Counted from the first letter of the stretch, positions 8,294 through 17,914 are shown. The stretch: DNA of 30,294 nucleotides from Ruminococcaceae bacterium UBA2719 (GCA_002353935.1 DEKP01000028.1:1-30294); one strand, 5' to 3'. Translations and numbers: made by a program. The notes: generated from the sequence alone by a model not told the origin.

Positions 8294-9019
8294 TTAATAT
8301 ATAACAGTAACTGAAATGTTGTCAGATCCGCCTTGTTTTTTCGCGAGCTCAACTAAAGTATCTATCAGTAAAACACCGCGATTTTCGTGAACAGTTTTAA
8401 CCATATCCGCTTTAGATACATTATTTGAGAGTCCGTCAGAACAAATAAGTATAACATCTCCATAAGAAAAATCAGCTTCTATATAATCAATATGAACATT
8501 GTGATTAATGCCCATTGCACGCGTTATGAAATTTTTATTTGGATGATTTTGCGCCTGATCAGGTGTTAGCTCTCCACGTTTGACCATTTCCTGTACAATT
8601 GAATGATCTTCGGTCAACTGAAGTATTTTTCCTCCGCGAATTGAATAAGTTCGGCTGTCTCCTACATGTATAACGAAAACAGAGGAATTTCTTATAAATA
8701 CCAACTCACAGGTTGTTCCCATTCCTGTTAGTTCAAAATCATTAGATGCCGTTTTAAAGATCAATCTATTAGCCTCTTCTACAGTATTTATAAGAAGCTG
8801 TGATAACTGATCTTTATCCATACTGTCTTTATAATTCTTATTTATACTTTCGCTAATATACTCCACGGCAATACTCGAAGCAACTTTGCCTCCGTTTGCT
8901 CCTCCCATTCCGTCGCATATTACTGCCCATACACAGTCAGAAGATATAACAGAGAAGGCGCTGCTGTCTTGATTTTCTTTTCTTACAAGTCCTATATCGG
9001 TTCTTGAAAATACCTCCAA
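8294..9019 (-). CDS. prpC: PP2C-family Ser/Thr phosphatase (PrpC/Stp)
   Basis: A 241-residue soluble Mn/Mg-dependent phosphatase that reverses PrkC phosphorylation. All PP2C motifs are present: RKENQDS with D18, CDGMGG with D36, VGDSR at 119-123, CSDG with D195 and GGSDN with D233 as metal ligands. I set the start at the TTG at 9019 because AAAGGAG lies nine bases before it and MEVFSRTDIG matches the family N-terminus. The longer frame from a TTG at 9055 begins before the end of rlmN and has no ribosome binding site. It lies 13 bases from prkC with the standard phosphatase-kinase gene order. Both genes use TTG start codons, which may keep expression low. Confidence 0.95.
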   Translation of the reverse strand: MEVFSRTDIGLVRKENQDSSAFSVISSDCVWAVICDGMGGANGGKVASSIAVEYISESINKNYKDSMDKDQLSQLLINTVEEANRLIFKTASNDFELTGMGTTCELVFIRNSSVFVIHVGDSRTYSIRGGKILQLTEDHSIVQEMVKRGELTPDQAQNHPNKNFITRAMGINHNVHIDYIEADFSYGDVILICSDGLSNNVSKADMVKTVHENRGVLLIDTLVELAKKQGGSDNISVTVIY

Positions 9020-9048
9020 GTTACGTCTCTCCTTTCTGAAAACTTTAA

Positions 9049-10071
9049 TTAACAATTCATACTACGCTTTAGTTGTCCGCAGGAAGCATTAATATCGCTA
9101 CCTAGGGTACGGCGTATTGTAGAATTAACTCCATGTTTTGATAATATATTTAAAAAAGCTTCAAGGCTTTTGTTTTTGCTTTTTTGATAAGATGAACCGG
9201 TTACAGTGTTAACCGGAATAAGATTTACATGGCACAAAATATTACTCAGTAATTTTGCTAAATTTTCTGCATCAGCCTCTGTATCGTTTACGCCATGGAT
9301 CATAGCATATTCAAAAGTAATTCTTCTATTGGTTTTCTGCGTATAATACCGGCAAGCTTTAATCAGTTTATCTAAGTTATATTTTCGATTAATCGGCATT
9401 ATTTCAGATCTTTTTTTATCATTTACAGCATGCAAAGAAACAGAAAGATTGCACTGTGTTTTTAAATCCGCAAAGTCATATATTTTAGGAACTATTCCGC
9501 AAGTTGAAATAGTAATATGACGCATACCTATATTCAAAGAATTTTCACTTGATACAAGCTGCAAAAATTTTATCACATTTTCATAATTATCGAACGGCTC
9601 GCCCATTCCCATCAAAACAACGTTTGATATTCTCTTATTTAAATCCATTTGTGCAGACTGTATCTGAGCAATCATTTCAGAAGCGGTTAAATTGCGCGAA
9701 AAGCCGCTTTTTCCTGTCGCGCAAAAATCGCATCCCATTTTGCACCCTACCTGAGTAGAAATACAAATTGTAGAACCGTGATGATATTCCATAACGACTG
9801 ATTCAACGTATTCACCATCATACATTTTGAACAGATATTTTACGGTAGCATCTAATTTTGATACAAGCTTTCGCTCAATTTTTGCGCACGCTAAATATGT
9901 ATTAGATTTCAAAAACTCTTTTAGTGTTTTCGGAATATTTTTCATATCATCAAAGCTTACAACGCCCGCGTTTAGCCATGTCAAAACTTGCTTTGCACGA
10001 TATTTTTCAAATCCGTTTAAAGTTAATAAATCTGTAATTTCATTCAAATCAAGCGATTTTATATCAACCAT
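9049..10071 (-). CDS. rlmN: Dual-specificity 23S rRNA/tRNA adenine-C2 methyltransferase RlmN
   Basis: A 340-residue radical SAM enzyme that methylates A2503 of 23S rRNA and A37 of some tRNAs. The [4Fe-4S] cluster motif is C110-x3-C114-x2-C117. The two additional mechanistic cysteines are present as C103 (ICISTQ) and C331 (ASCGQL), so the enzyme looks complete. The N-terminal accessory domain (about 1-85) is typical. It overlaps the rsmB stop codon by eight bases (ATG at 10071), which suggests coupled translation of the two rRNA methyltransferases. The length is normal and no residue is missing. Confidence 0.97.
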   Translation of the reverse strand: MVDIKSLDLNEITDLLTLNGFEKYRAKQVLTWLNAGVVSFDDMKNIPKTLKEFLKSNTYLACAKIERKLVSKLDATVKYLFKMYDGEYVESVVMEYHHGSTICISTQVGCKMGCDFCATGKSGFSRNLTASEMIAQIQSAQMDLNKRISNVVLMGMGEPFDNYENVIKFLQLVSSENSLNIGMRHITISTCGIVPKIYDFADLKTQCNLSVSLHAVNDKKRSEIMPINRKYNLDKLIKACRYYTQKTNRRITFEYAMIHGVNDTEADAENLAKLLSNILCHVNLIPVNTVTGSSYQKSKNKSLEAFLNILSKHGVNSTIRRTLGSDINASCGQLKRSMNC

Positions 10072-11419
10072 AAAAGCCTACTCTCTTAAATTTTGCAACA
10101 AAAAAACCGTCAGTATTATATCTAAATGGCAGTATTGTAAAAACATTTTCTTCTTCATATATAAATCGCTCCATACCTTTGGGCAAAACAATAGGTTCAG
10201 GGGCAAAATCCTTATGCTCGTCTAAAAATCTTTTAACAATATTGTTGTTTTCTTTTTTATTCAATGTACATGTAGAATATACAATCACACTACCGATAGA
10301 TACCTTCTGAGCATTTTCACACAATATACTGTATTGCAACTTTGTCAATATGTCAATATTTGTGTCTTTTTTGTAACGAATTTCAGGTTTTCGACGTATT
10401 ATACCAAGTCCCGAGCAAGGAACATCGCATAACAATTTATTACATTCAGGCAAATTTTCCAATTTATCTGACGCATCTCTTATTTTCGCACAAATACAGG
10501 TGATTCCAAGACGCCTAGCCATATCATTTATCAATTTGATCTTATGATCAAAAATATCATAAGAGTATATTTCACCTATATTATTCATCTTAATCGCACA
10601 GTACAAACTCTTTCCTCCGGGTGCTGCGCAAACATCACACACACAATCTTCAGACTGTGCGTTCAAAATCTCACAACACACCTGCGAGGCACAATCCTGA
10701 ATATAAAAATCTCCGTGCTTATATTGAGGTATTTTCTCAATTGAGCCTGTATTTTCAATATTCAAAGCATTATCTAAAAACGGGATTTCTGTAACTTTTA
10801 TTTCATAACTTTTTAAATCGTTTATTAATTTTTCTTTGCTGGTTTTCAGCGTATTTACCCTTATAGTAAGAGGAGGTCTGCCAAAAAGAGATTTTAAAAT
10901 TTCTATCGTATTATCCTTGCCGTAGTCATTTATCCATATAGATACAATTTCTTTAGGACAAGAATATCGTACGCTCAAATATTCTAAAAAATTGTCATTT
11001 TTATTAGGTAACGAATATTTTTTATCATTTCTTACTACATTTCTAAGTATAGCGTTGATAAAACCACTGCTTTTAAAAGCACCCACTTTTTTTGAAAGTT
11101 TTACGCTTTCATCAACAGCCGCATTATCAGGAATCTTGTCCATAAACAAAAGCTGATATAAACCTATAAGTAGTATTAAATAAGTTTTATCATCCAAGGT
11201 TTCTGTTTTTCTTGAAGAATATTGACTTAGTATATGTTCAAGCAATAATTTTTGTTCCAACACGCCATAAACAATTGAAGATAAAAACGAAGTATCTCGG
11301 CTATTCAGTTCATTTGCATGCACTGAAGAATTTATTGCAAGAGATGAATAAGCGCCCTCATATAGTACCTTGTACAAAACTTTATAAGCAATTTTGCGTA
11401 CATTAACATTATTATTCAT
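10064..11419 (-). CDS. rsmB: 16S rRNA (cytosine-967-C5)-methyltransferase RsmB/Sun
   Basis: A 451-residue SAM-dependent methyltransferase. The N-terminal NusB-like RNA-binding domain covers about 1-140. The C-terminal RsmB/NOL1-type catalytic domain has the SAM motif DVCAAPGGK (262-270), DVPCSG with C335, and STCTL with the nucleophilic C384. It makes m5C967 in 16S rRNA during 30S assembly. It starts 12 bases after the zinc peptidase gene and overlaps rlmN by eight bases. Length and motifs are normal for the family. Confidence 0.96.
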   Translation of the reverse strand: MNNNVNVRKIAYKVLYKVLYEGAYSSLAINSSVHANELNSRDTSFLSSIVYGVLEQKLLLEHILSQYSSRKTETLDDKTYLILLIGLYQLLFMDKIPDNAAVDESVKLSKKVGAFKSSGFINAILRNVVRNDKKYSLPNKNDNFLEYLSVRYSCPKEIVSIWINDYGKDNTIEILKSLFGRPPLTIRVNTLKTSKEKLINDLKSYEIKVTEIPFLDNALNIENTGSIEKIPQYKHGDFYIQDCASQVCCEILNAQSEDCVCDVCAAPGGKSLYCAIKMNNIGEIYSYDIFDHKIKLINDMARRLGITCICAKIRDASDKLENLPECNKLLCDVPCSGLGIIRRKPEIRYKKDTNIDILTKLQYSILCENAQKVSIGSVIVYSTCTLNKKENNNIVKRFLDEHKDFAPEPIVLPKGMERFIYEEENVFTILPFRYNTDGFFVAKFKRVGFYG

Positions 11420-11430
11420 AGTAAGCCTCT

Positions 11431-12126
11431 TTATCTGCGGCGCGAAGCTATCAAGATAATTCTTAATAATTGCAGTACTGCGGTCAGTGCAGCAGCAACA
11501 TATGTCATAGCTGCAGCTACAAGCACACTTTTTGCTCCGGGATATTCATCCTCTGTCAATATTGAACATTCTTTTATTGTTTTCAATGCTCGAGACGATG
11601 CATTAAATTCAACCGGCAAAGTAATTACCGTAAATAATACAGCCGATGCAAATAAAATAATTCCAATAGTAATAACAAAATTATATCTATAAGGCAAAAT
11701 CAAACCTATAATAATCAAAATCCAGCTAACTCTAGATCCAATATTAGCTATCGGTACAATTATGCTCCTAAGTTTGTTTGGAAAATAATTTTCAGCATGC
11801 TGAACTGCGTGACCTGCTTCATGGCAGGCAACTCCCACAGCGGCAACCGAAGTTTTAGAATAAACGCTGTCAGAAAGTCTAATAACATTTGCCCGTGGAT
11901 CAAAATGATCCGTCATATTTCCGCTTACACGCTCAATTGTTACATTTGTAATACCGTGAGCCGAAAGTACTCTTCTTGCAGCTTCTGCTCCTGTAATGTG
12001 TCTAATGTTTTCTACTTTTGAATATTTTGAAAAAGCAGATCTAACCCTAACACTGCAAACAAGCGATATTATAAGGCAAGGTATCATTATTATAATGTAA
12101 GACCAATCGTAATAATAAATTCCCAT
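11431..12126 (-). CDS. Membrane zinc metallopeptidase, YugP family
   Basis: A 231-residue membrane protein with one N-terminal transmembrane helix, the zinc-protease signature HEAGH followed by AVQH, and about three more hydrophobic helices in the C-terminal half. It matches the YugP-like putative neutral zinc metallopeptidases found in Firmicutes; no substrate is established. The ATG at 12126 (MGIYYYDWS) has GAGGAG just upstream and begins one base after the fmt stop codon. The longer frame back to 12249 lies inside fmt and is rejected. In clostridial genomes this gene commonly sits between fmt and rsmB, as here. Confidence 0.9.
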   Translation of the reverse strand: MGIYYYDWSYIIIMIPCLIISLVCSVRVRSAFSKYSKVENIRHITGAEAARRVLSAHGITNVTIERVSGNMTDHFDPRANVIRLSDSVYSKTSVAAVGVACHEAGHAVQHAENYFPNKLRSIIVPIANIGSRVSWILIIIGLILPYRYNFVITIGIILFASAVLFTVITLPVEFNASSRALKTIKECSILTEDEYPGAKSVLVAAAMTYVAAALTAVLQLLRIILIASRRR

Positions 12127-12127
12127 A

Positions 12128-13048
12128 TTACTCCTCGAAGATATAACCTTTTTTAATATTTTGTCCCATAAGAAAGGCAGATGAATCCATGCGCTTCTTT
12201 CCTTCAAGCTGAAGTTGTGTAATCTCAACCGATTTATCTGCACAAGCAATTACAAAAGGAGATAAAGAAAGCACTTCTCCAGGACTACCTGATAAGCAGG
12301 AAGGTTTGGATGAATATATTTTTAGCATTTTACCCTTATAATATGTGTATGCTATCGGCCAAGAATACATCCCTCTTATTAAATTATGAACATCTTCGCT
12401 GCTTTTTTTCCAGTCAATCTTTCCCATTGATTTTTTAATCATAGGAGAATATGTCGCCAGTGAATCATCTTGCTTAACAGCTTCAAGCTCGCCTTTTTCC
12501 AGTCTCTTCAAAGCATTAACAAGCGTTTTTGCTCCCAAGGCAGACAGCTTTTCAAACATAGATTCAGAAGTATCGAACAAACCAACAGGCATTTTTTCAA
12601 CCACTAGTATATCGCCTGTATCAATTCCTTCGTCCATTTGCATAATAGTTACACCTGTTTCTTTTTCTCCGTTTATAACCGACCACTGAATCGGTGCAGA
12701 TCCGCGATATTTAGGAAGCAAAGACGCGTGTACATTGATACACCCTAATTTTGGAAAGCCAAGAATATTTTTAGGCAAAATCTTGCCATAAGCTACAACA
12801 ACAATAACATCTGGCTCAAGGCTTTTTATAAGTTCATAAGAATCTTGTGTTTTCAAAGTTTTTGGCTGATACACATCAAGCCCGTGCTTCAAAGCACAAA
12901 CTTTTACATCAGGCTCAGCCATCTCCTGCTTTCGTCCGCGCGGTTTATCAGGCTGAGTAAAAACTCCTACTATATCAAAATTTGAATTTATCAGATTTTC
13001 CAAACACGGTACGGCAAAATCCGGCGTACCCATAAATAATACTCTCAT
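12128..13048 (-). CDS. fmt: Methionyl-tRNA formyltransferase
   Basis: A 306-residue enzyme that formylates initiator Met-tRNA with 10-formyl-THF. The N-terminal formyltransferase domain carries the signature NVHASLLPKYRG with catalytic N105 and H107, and D143 in GIDTGD. The C-terminal OB-like domain (about 205-306) is complete. It directly follows def (one base between the genes), pairing the enzyme that adds the formyl group with the one that removes it. The one-carbon donor pathway is served by folD in another operon of this window. Confidence 0.97.
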   Translation of the reverse strand: MRVLFMGTPDFAVPCLENLINSNFDIVGVFTQPDKPRGRKQEMAEPDVKVCALKHGLDVYQPKTLKTQDSYELIKSLEPDVIVVVAYGKILPKNILGFPKLGCINVHASLLPKYRGSAPIQWSVINGEKETGVTIMQMDEGIDTGDILVVEKMPVGLFDTSESMFEKLSALGAKTLVNALKRLEKGELEAVKQDDSLATYSPMIKKSMGKIDWKKSSEDVHNLIRGMYSWPIAYTYYKGKMLKIYSSKPSCLSGSPGEVLSLSPFVIACADKSVEITQLQLEGKKRMDSSAFLMGQNIKKGYIFEE

Positions 13049-13049
13049 A

Positions 13050-13529
13050 TCATTCTTCTCTTCTTTGTTGAAGTTCTTCAGGCCTTAACATTCTTAAAAC
13101 TTTTGACTTAAAAACTACTCCGTCCATGTGATCGAATTCATGACACATAGCCTGAGCAAAAAGATCTTCTCCTTCAACAATATGTTTTTTACCAAAGCGG
13201 TCAAAATATTCGGTCTTAACATAAACAGGTCGCTCAACGATACCGTATTGATCAGGAAAAGACAAACATCCCTCAACTACCTGATGAGTCCCTTTTTTTT
13301 CAATAATTTTAGGATTAATAAATTCTATCAACCCTTCTCCTACATCTATAACGGCAATCCTGCGCAAAACGCCAACCTGAACGCCTGCAAGCCCAACTCC
13401 CCCGGATTCATACAGCGTTTCTTGCATATCATCTAAAAGAGTGTGAAGTCGCTGATCAAATTTTTGTACTTCTCTGCTTTTTTTCAACAAAACAGGATCT
13501 CCGTCCTTGACAATATTTCTAAGTGCCAC
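13050..13529 (-). CDS. def: Peptide deformylase
   Basis: A 159-residue metalloenzyme that removes the formyl group from nascent proteins. All three motifs are present: GVGLAGVQ at 44-51 (usual form GxGLAAxQ, here glycine for the second alanine), EGCLS with metal ligand C88, and HEFDH with H130, E131 and H134. Short spacing to priA (14 bases) and fmt (one base) supports a single operon. Confidence 0.97.
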   Translation of the reverse strand: MALRNIVKDGDPVLLKKSREVQKFDQRLHTLLDDMQETLYESGGVGLAGVQVGVLRRIAVIDVGEGLIEFINPKIIEKKGTHQVVEGCLSFPDQYGIVERPVYVKTEYFDRFGKKHIVEGEDLFAQAMCHEFDHMDGVVFKSKVLRMLRPEELQQRREE

Positions 13530-13543
13530 ATAAACACCCCCGT

Positions 13544-15997
13544 CTAAATATTAATTGGATTCATATCAGCAAAAGTTGATACATCTTTATATTCTTTTAT
13601 ATTAGCAAAATCAATGAGTACACGGCTTAGCATTTCTCTAAAGCACAGATCATTTCTGCATTTTATAATCAGCTTATATGTATATTTGTTATTAACCTTA
13701 AACACCTTAGATGGCGCAGGTCCTAAAATTCTAATAGGAATATATGGGTAGTCTTTTTTTATACTATCGGTTAAAGCCTTTAAAAACTCAAACGAGGCGT
13801 TCTTAGCTTTTAAACCGTTATTACTTAAAAAGCTAATTATACATAAATTTACAAACGGTGGATAAAGCAAAGCTTTTCTTACCTCAATCTCCGATTTATA
13901 AAAAGCATCGTAATTTTGTTGTGATGCAAGAGAAATAATAGGATTATCAGGCGTAAAGGTTTGAATAATTGCTCTGCCTTTATTTTCTCCTCTGCCACTT
14001 CTGCCTACTACCTGAGTAAGAAGCGAAAAAGTATTTTCATAACTTCTGTAATCATCCATATAAAGCATACCGTCAGCGTTGAGTACTCCTACTAAAGTAA
14101 CATTAGGAAAATTGAGTCCTTTTGCTACCATTTGTGTACCAATTAATATATCATATTCACCGTTTGCAAATTCAGATAACTTTTTTTCATGCGAAGATTT
14201 TGACATAGTGCTGTCTGTATCCATTCTGAGCACTCTGGCATAAGGAAAGATATTAGAGATATCACTTTCTGCTTTTTGAGTGCCGCTGCCCATCAATCTC
14301 AAAGACCGGCTTTGGCAACTAGGGCACTGCGGTATATATTCAATAGAATATCCGCAATAATGGCACATAAGTCTGTTATTATCCTTATGGTATGTTAACG
14401 TTATAGAACAATTAGGGCAAGTTATAGGCTCTTTGCAATTGTTGCAAGTAACAAATGTATTATGTCCTCTGCGATTTAACAAAATTATAGATTGCTTTTT
14501 GTTTTCAAGATTATCTTCAATACTTTCCAATAGCAAATTTGAAAATTCACTGAAATTTCCATTTGCAATTTCAAGATTCATATCTGCAATAAACACATCA
14601 GGAAGCCGGGCTTTACCGTAACGGTTGATTAGCACAGATTTGTGATACTTGCCGATATTAGCGTTGTAAAAAGTCTCAATACTAGGTGTAGCCGACGATA
14701 AAATCAACAGACACCTATTGTATGAACATCTGAATTTTGCCAAATCACGTGCATGGAACCTTGGGTTGCTTTCCGATTTATAAGTATGCTCTTGCTCCTC
14801 GTCCATAATGATAAGCCCTAAATTACTAAAAGGAGCAAAAATCGCCGAGCGTGTTCCTATAGCAATTTTGGCAAGTCCAAGCTTCACTCTTTTATATTCA
14901 TCTAATCTCTCACCAAGTGAAAGAGCAGAATGAAATATTGCAACTTTATCGGAAAATTTTGATTTAAAAATCGAAATCAGTTGTGGTGTAAGTGCAATTT
15001 CAGGCACCATCACAATAACATCTTTTTCATCCGAAACAGCTTTTTCAATCAACTTAAAAAAAACTGAAGTTTTCCCTGAACCTGTTATTCCATACAGCAA
15101 AGAAACCTGAGGCTTACTGTCGTTATAAAGACTATAAAGCTCATCATACGCTCTTTTTTGTTCATCGGTCAAAACAAAATTATAGCTATTGCTGACTGCT
15201 GTATTGGGAATTCTAAAAATCTCGTCATCAAAATATTCCGCTATTCCCTTTTTTACCAGTGATTCCACTACAGACGAAGTTACTCCTGTGTAATAACAAG
15301 CTTCTTTAACGCTCGCGCTGCCGACAGAATAAATAAGATCAAAAACAGATTGCTGTTTCTCAGTTAACTTGATATCGCTTGGCAAGGCATCAAAGCCATC
15401 TTTCAGCCTAACCATCTTCATAGTCTTATCGCCTAATTTTCGTAAAGCTGTATCACTTTTTACCAAGATATCATCCGCACAAAGTTTTTCAAGTATAAAG
15501 TTATTATCATATCCAAAAGCCGTTAAAATCTTATCTTCTTCAATAGGGTTTGGAGCGACAGATAAAATATACTTTACTATTCTTCTTTCTTCATCAGATA
15601 AATCAAATAACCGCTTATTTAAATCATCCCGCACAGAATAAACACTTGAAATTTTATAATTAATTCCTGCGGGAAGCATTGTTTTTATACAGTCATAATA
15701 AGTGCAAAAATAATGATTTTTCATAAATTCGCACATTTTTATCATTTCCGCATTCAATACCGGTTTTTTATCTAATATAGTTTTTACGGATTTCAAAGTT
15801 GAAACATCTATACCGGCGTCATTTGTATCCAATATTGCAAAAACAACGCCTTGTCTCAATCTGTTACCTTTCCCAAAAGGTACTAATACTCTCGATCCAA
15901 TACAATCAGCATCAGTGTCTTTGATTAAGTATGAAAATTTTTTATCAAAATGGTAGACGGTATTTTCAACTGCAACCACTGCAATTTTCACAGGCAT
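13544..15997 (-). CDS. priA: Primosomal protein N' (replication restart helicase PriA)
   Basis: An 817-residue 3'-5' DNA helicase that reloads the replisome at stalled forks. An N-terminal fork-binding domain (about 1-110) is followed by a winged-helix segment and the helicase core with Walker A GITGSGKT (303-310) and DEEQ (399-402, in place of the more usual DEEH). The eight-cysteine zinc-binding insertion is intact (C518, 521, 527, 530, 545, 548, 558, 561), followed by the second RecA-like lobe. Its ATG overlaps the rpoZ stop codon by one base (TAATG). In B. subtilis coaBC lies between rpoZ and priA; here it is absent. Confidence 0.97.
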   Translation of the reverse strand: MPVKIAVVAVENTVYHFDKKFSYLIKDTDADCIGSRVLVPFGKGNRLRQGVVFAILDTNDAGIDVSTLKSVKTILDKKPVLNAEMIKMCEFMKNHYFCTYYDCIKTMLPAGINYKISSVYSVRDDLNKRLFDLSDEERRIVKYILSVAPNPIEEDKILTAFGYDNNFILEKLCADDILVKSDTALRKLGDKTMKMVRLKDGFDALPSDIKLTEKQQSVFDLIYSVGSASVKEACYYTGVTSSVVESLVKKGIAEYFDDEIFRIPNTAVSNSYNFVLTDEQKRAYDELYSLYNDSKPQVSLLYGITGSGKTSVFFKLIEKAVSDEKDVIVMVPEIALTPQLISIFKSKFSDKVAIFHSALSLGERLDEYKRVKLGLAKIAIGTRSAIFAPFSNLGLIIMDEEQEHTYKSESNPRFHARDLAKFRCSYNRCLLILSSATPSIETFYNANIGKYHKSVLINRYGKARLPDVFIADMNLEIANGNFSEFSNLLLESIEDNLENKKQSIILLNRRGHNTFVTCNNCKEPITCPNCSITLTYHKDNNRLMCHYCGYSIEYIPQCPSCQSRSLRLMGSGTQKAESDISNIFPYARVLRMDTDSTMSKSSHEKKLSEFANGEYDILIGTQMVAKGLNFPNVTLVGVLNADGMLYMDDYRSYENTFSLLTQVVGRSGRGENKGRAIIQTFTPDNPIISLASQQNYDAFYKSEIEVRKALLYPPFVNLCIISFLSNNGLKAKNASFEFLKALTDSIKKDYPYIPIRILGPAPSKVFKVNNKYTYKLIIKCRNDLCFREMLSRVLIDFANIKEYKDVSTFADMNPINI

Positions 15998-16197
15998 TAA
16001 TCGTCGTCTTCTTCTAAAATATTATATTTGTGATTTTTAAAATCTTCTATAGCAAGCAAAACTGGTTTTTCAACTGTTATAACTTTATCCTCTTTAAACT
16101 TGTCAGCAATTTCTCTGGCGCGTTTAGCAACTCCGATTACAAGTGCATAGCGGCTTTCTCTTCCTGAAAGCATATCGTCAATAGATGCTCTTTTCAT
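15997..16197 (-). CDS. rpoZ: DNA-directed RNA polymerase omega subunit
   Basis: A 66-residue omega subunit that helps assemble beta-prime into RNA polymerase. It begins MKRASIDDML and has the conserved helix YALVIGVAKRAREIAD, with an acidic tail (EEDDD). It lies 12 bases after gmk and shares its stop with the priA start (TAATG), the standard gmk-rpoZ-priA order. Confidence 0.94.
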   Translation of the reverse strand: MKRASIDDMLSGRESRYALVIGVAKRAREIADKFKEDKVITVEKPVLLAIEDFKNHKYNILEEDDD

Positions 16198-16209
16198 AGT
16201 AATTACTCC

Positions 16210-16785
16210 TTATTTATTGTTATTTTTTATATTATTTATAATTGACAAAATTTCATTTGCTGCTCTGTCAGCATCATCGTTTAGTATTTTATAGTTAAAT
16301 TTATTTGCAAATTCCATTTCTTCTTTTGCCCTATCCAAGCGCGCTTTTATCTCTTCATCGCTTTCTGTACCGCGTCCCTTTAAGCGCTTTTCAAGTATTT
16401 CCCAAGACGGCGGCAAAATAAAAATCGTTATACATTCGGGATACTTGTCTTTTATTTGCAAAAAACCGTTTATCTCAATTTCCAGCACAACATCCAAGCC
16501 TTTTTCCAGCATATCATAAACAGGTTTTTTAGGGGTACCGTAATTGTTATTACAATAAGTAGCATATTCAAGCAAGCCCTCATTTTCTTTTAATTTTTCA
16601 AATTCAGACTCAGATATAAAATAATATTCTCTGCCGTTTTGTTCTCCGCATCTTGGTTTGCGTGTTGTGGCAGAAACCGACAGCCTCATGTTTTTGTCAG
16701 CTTCCAAAACTTTTTTTAACACAGTTCCCTTACCCACGCCGGAAGCTCCTGCATAAACAATCAAAAGTCCTTTACTTTTACTCAT
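16210..16785 (-). CDS. gmk: Guanylate kinase
   Basis: A 191-residue enzyme that converts GMP to GDP with ATP. The P-loop reads GASGVGKGT (13-21), with glycine where many homologues have serine before the final threonine. The GMP-binding segment and lid region (about 35-150) are all present. The ATG at 16785 overlaps the remA stop by eight bases, suggesting translational coupling. Length is normal. Confidence 0.96.
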   Translation of the reverse strand: MSKSKGLLIVYAGASGVGKGTVLKKVLEADKNMRLSVSATTRKPRCGEQNGREYYFISESEFEKLKENEGLLEYATYCNNNYGTPKKPVYDMLEKGLDVVLEIEINGFLQIKDKYPECITIFILPPSWEILEKRLKGRGTESDEEIKARLDRAKEEMEFANKFNYKILNDDADRAANEILSIINNIKNNNK

Positions 16786-17023
16786 CTTTTGCCTCCTCTA
16801 TACGAGCAGTTATTGTCTCCGGAGTCAGTGATGACAAAACAACATACTCACTGTCGGTTATAATAACCGCCTTGCATTTTCTGCCAAAGGTCGCGTCAAC
16901 CAACGTTGATGCAGATTTACTTATCTGAGCAATACGTTTTATCGGCGCAGAATCGGGACTGACCACAGTAACAATTTTATCAATATTTACAACGTTTCCA
17001 AAACCAATATTAACAAATTTCAC
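16778..17023 (-). CDS. remA: Extracellular matrix regulator RemA family (DUF370)
   Basis: An 81-residue small protein matching RemA/YlzA, which in B. subtilis is an oligomeric DNA-binding activator of biofilm-matrix and osmoprotection genes. It begins MKFVNIGFGN and keeps the typical KCKAVIITDSEYVVLSSL region. Its position between yicC and gmk is the conserved Firmicute arrangement. Its targets in this organism are not known. Confidence 0.93.
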   Translation of the reverse strand: MKFVNIGFGNVVNIDKIVTVVSPDSAPIKRIAQISKSASTLVDATFGRKCKAVIITDSEYVVLSSLTPETITARIEEAKDE

Positions 17024-17035
17024 GTTAAGTCTCCT

Positions 17036-17914
17036 CTATTCAATATTTTGAACTTGTTCGCGAATTTTCTCAATTTCAGACTTAATATCTACTACCTTGT
17101 GCGCAAGTAAAGAATCAGAAACCTTTGAACCTATTGTATTTGCTTCGCGATTCATTTCCTGTATAATAAAATCAAGTTTTCTGCCAATAGGCTGATCGGA
17201 TTCAAAGAAAGCTTTCATCTGGTCAATATGACTTCTAAGCCTGACCGTTTCTTCATCTACCGCAACTTTGTCGGCAAATATAGCGACTTCGGTTAAAATT
17301 CTTTGCTCGTCAACATCTGCACCGTTTAATAATTCGTTGATTTTTGCTGTCAATCGTTCTTTGTACTGATTTACTGTTTTAGGTGAGTATTCTTCAATCT
17401 CAGAAACAATATTTAAAATATAATCCGCGCGCGAAAGCACGTCAATCTTTAATTTCTCGCCTTCTGCTTTACGCATAGATAAAAATTGATCAAGAGCTAA
17501 ATCAAGTGATGATTTTATATTTTCAAACATTTCTTCTTCGTTAATATTCGCACGCTTGATTTGAAAAACATCCGGAAATTTTGATAAGTGTGAAGCTTTT
17601 ACATCATTTTTAACGCCGCATTCCTCACTCATAGCCTTCATAGCATTTATATAGCCTAAAACAAGAGGCTTATTAAGTTCAACTTCGACAGATCTGTCAT
17701 CATTGTCAATGATAGAAACAAAAACGTCTACCTTACCCCTGCTGATTTTTTCGGACAAATGTTTTTTTATTTTATCTTCCAAGAAGTTATAACCACGTGA
17801 AATTCTCGTTGAAATCTCTAAATATCTATGATTAACGCTTCTTATTTCAACAATAATATCTTTTAAATTGATTGTGGTTTCAGATCTTCCGAAGCCGGTC
17901 ATAGACATCACCAT
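17036..17914 (-). CDS. yicC: YicC/YloC-family endoribonuclease
   Basis: A 292-residue protein with the N-terminal YicC domain (MTGFGRSE; EIRSVNHRY) and the C-terminal DUF1732 region ending EKIREQVQNIE, both complete. E. coli YicC and B. subtilis YloC are endoribonucleases. The ATG at 17914 has GAGAGG five bases upstream; in-frame ATGs at codons 3 and 5 are less well placed. It is the first gene of the thirteen-gene minus-strand cluster, behind an extended -10 promoter. Confidence 0.94.
   Translation of the reverse strand: MVMSMTGFGRSETTINLKDIIVEIRSVNHRYLEISTRISRGYNFLEDKIKKHLSEKISRGKVDVFVSIIDNDDRSVEVELNKPLVLGYINAMKAMSEECGVKNDVKASHLSKFPDVFQIKRANINEEEMFENIKSSLDLALDQFLSMRKAEGEKLKIDVLSRADYILNIVSEIEEYSPKTVNQYKERLTAKINELLNGADVDEQRILTEVAIFADKVAVDEETVRLRSHIDQMKAFFESDQPIGRKLDFIIQEMNREANTIGSKVSDSLLAHKVVDIKSEIEKIREQVQNIE

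Noticed and set aside
12127..12249. N-terminal extension of the YugP-type peptidase
   Set aside because: It lies wholly within fmt in another frame; the ATG at 12126 has GAGGAG upstream and begins the family-like sequence.
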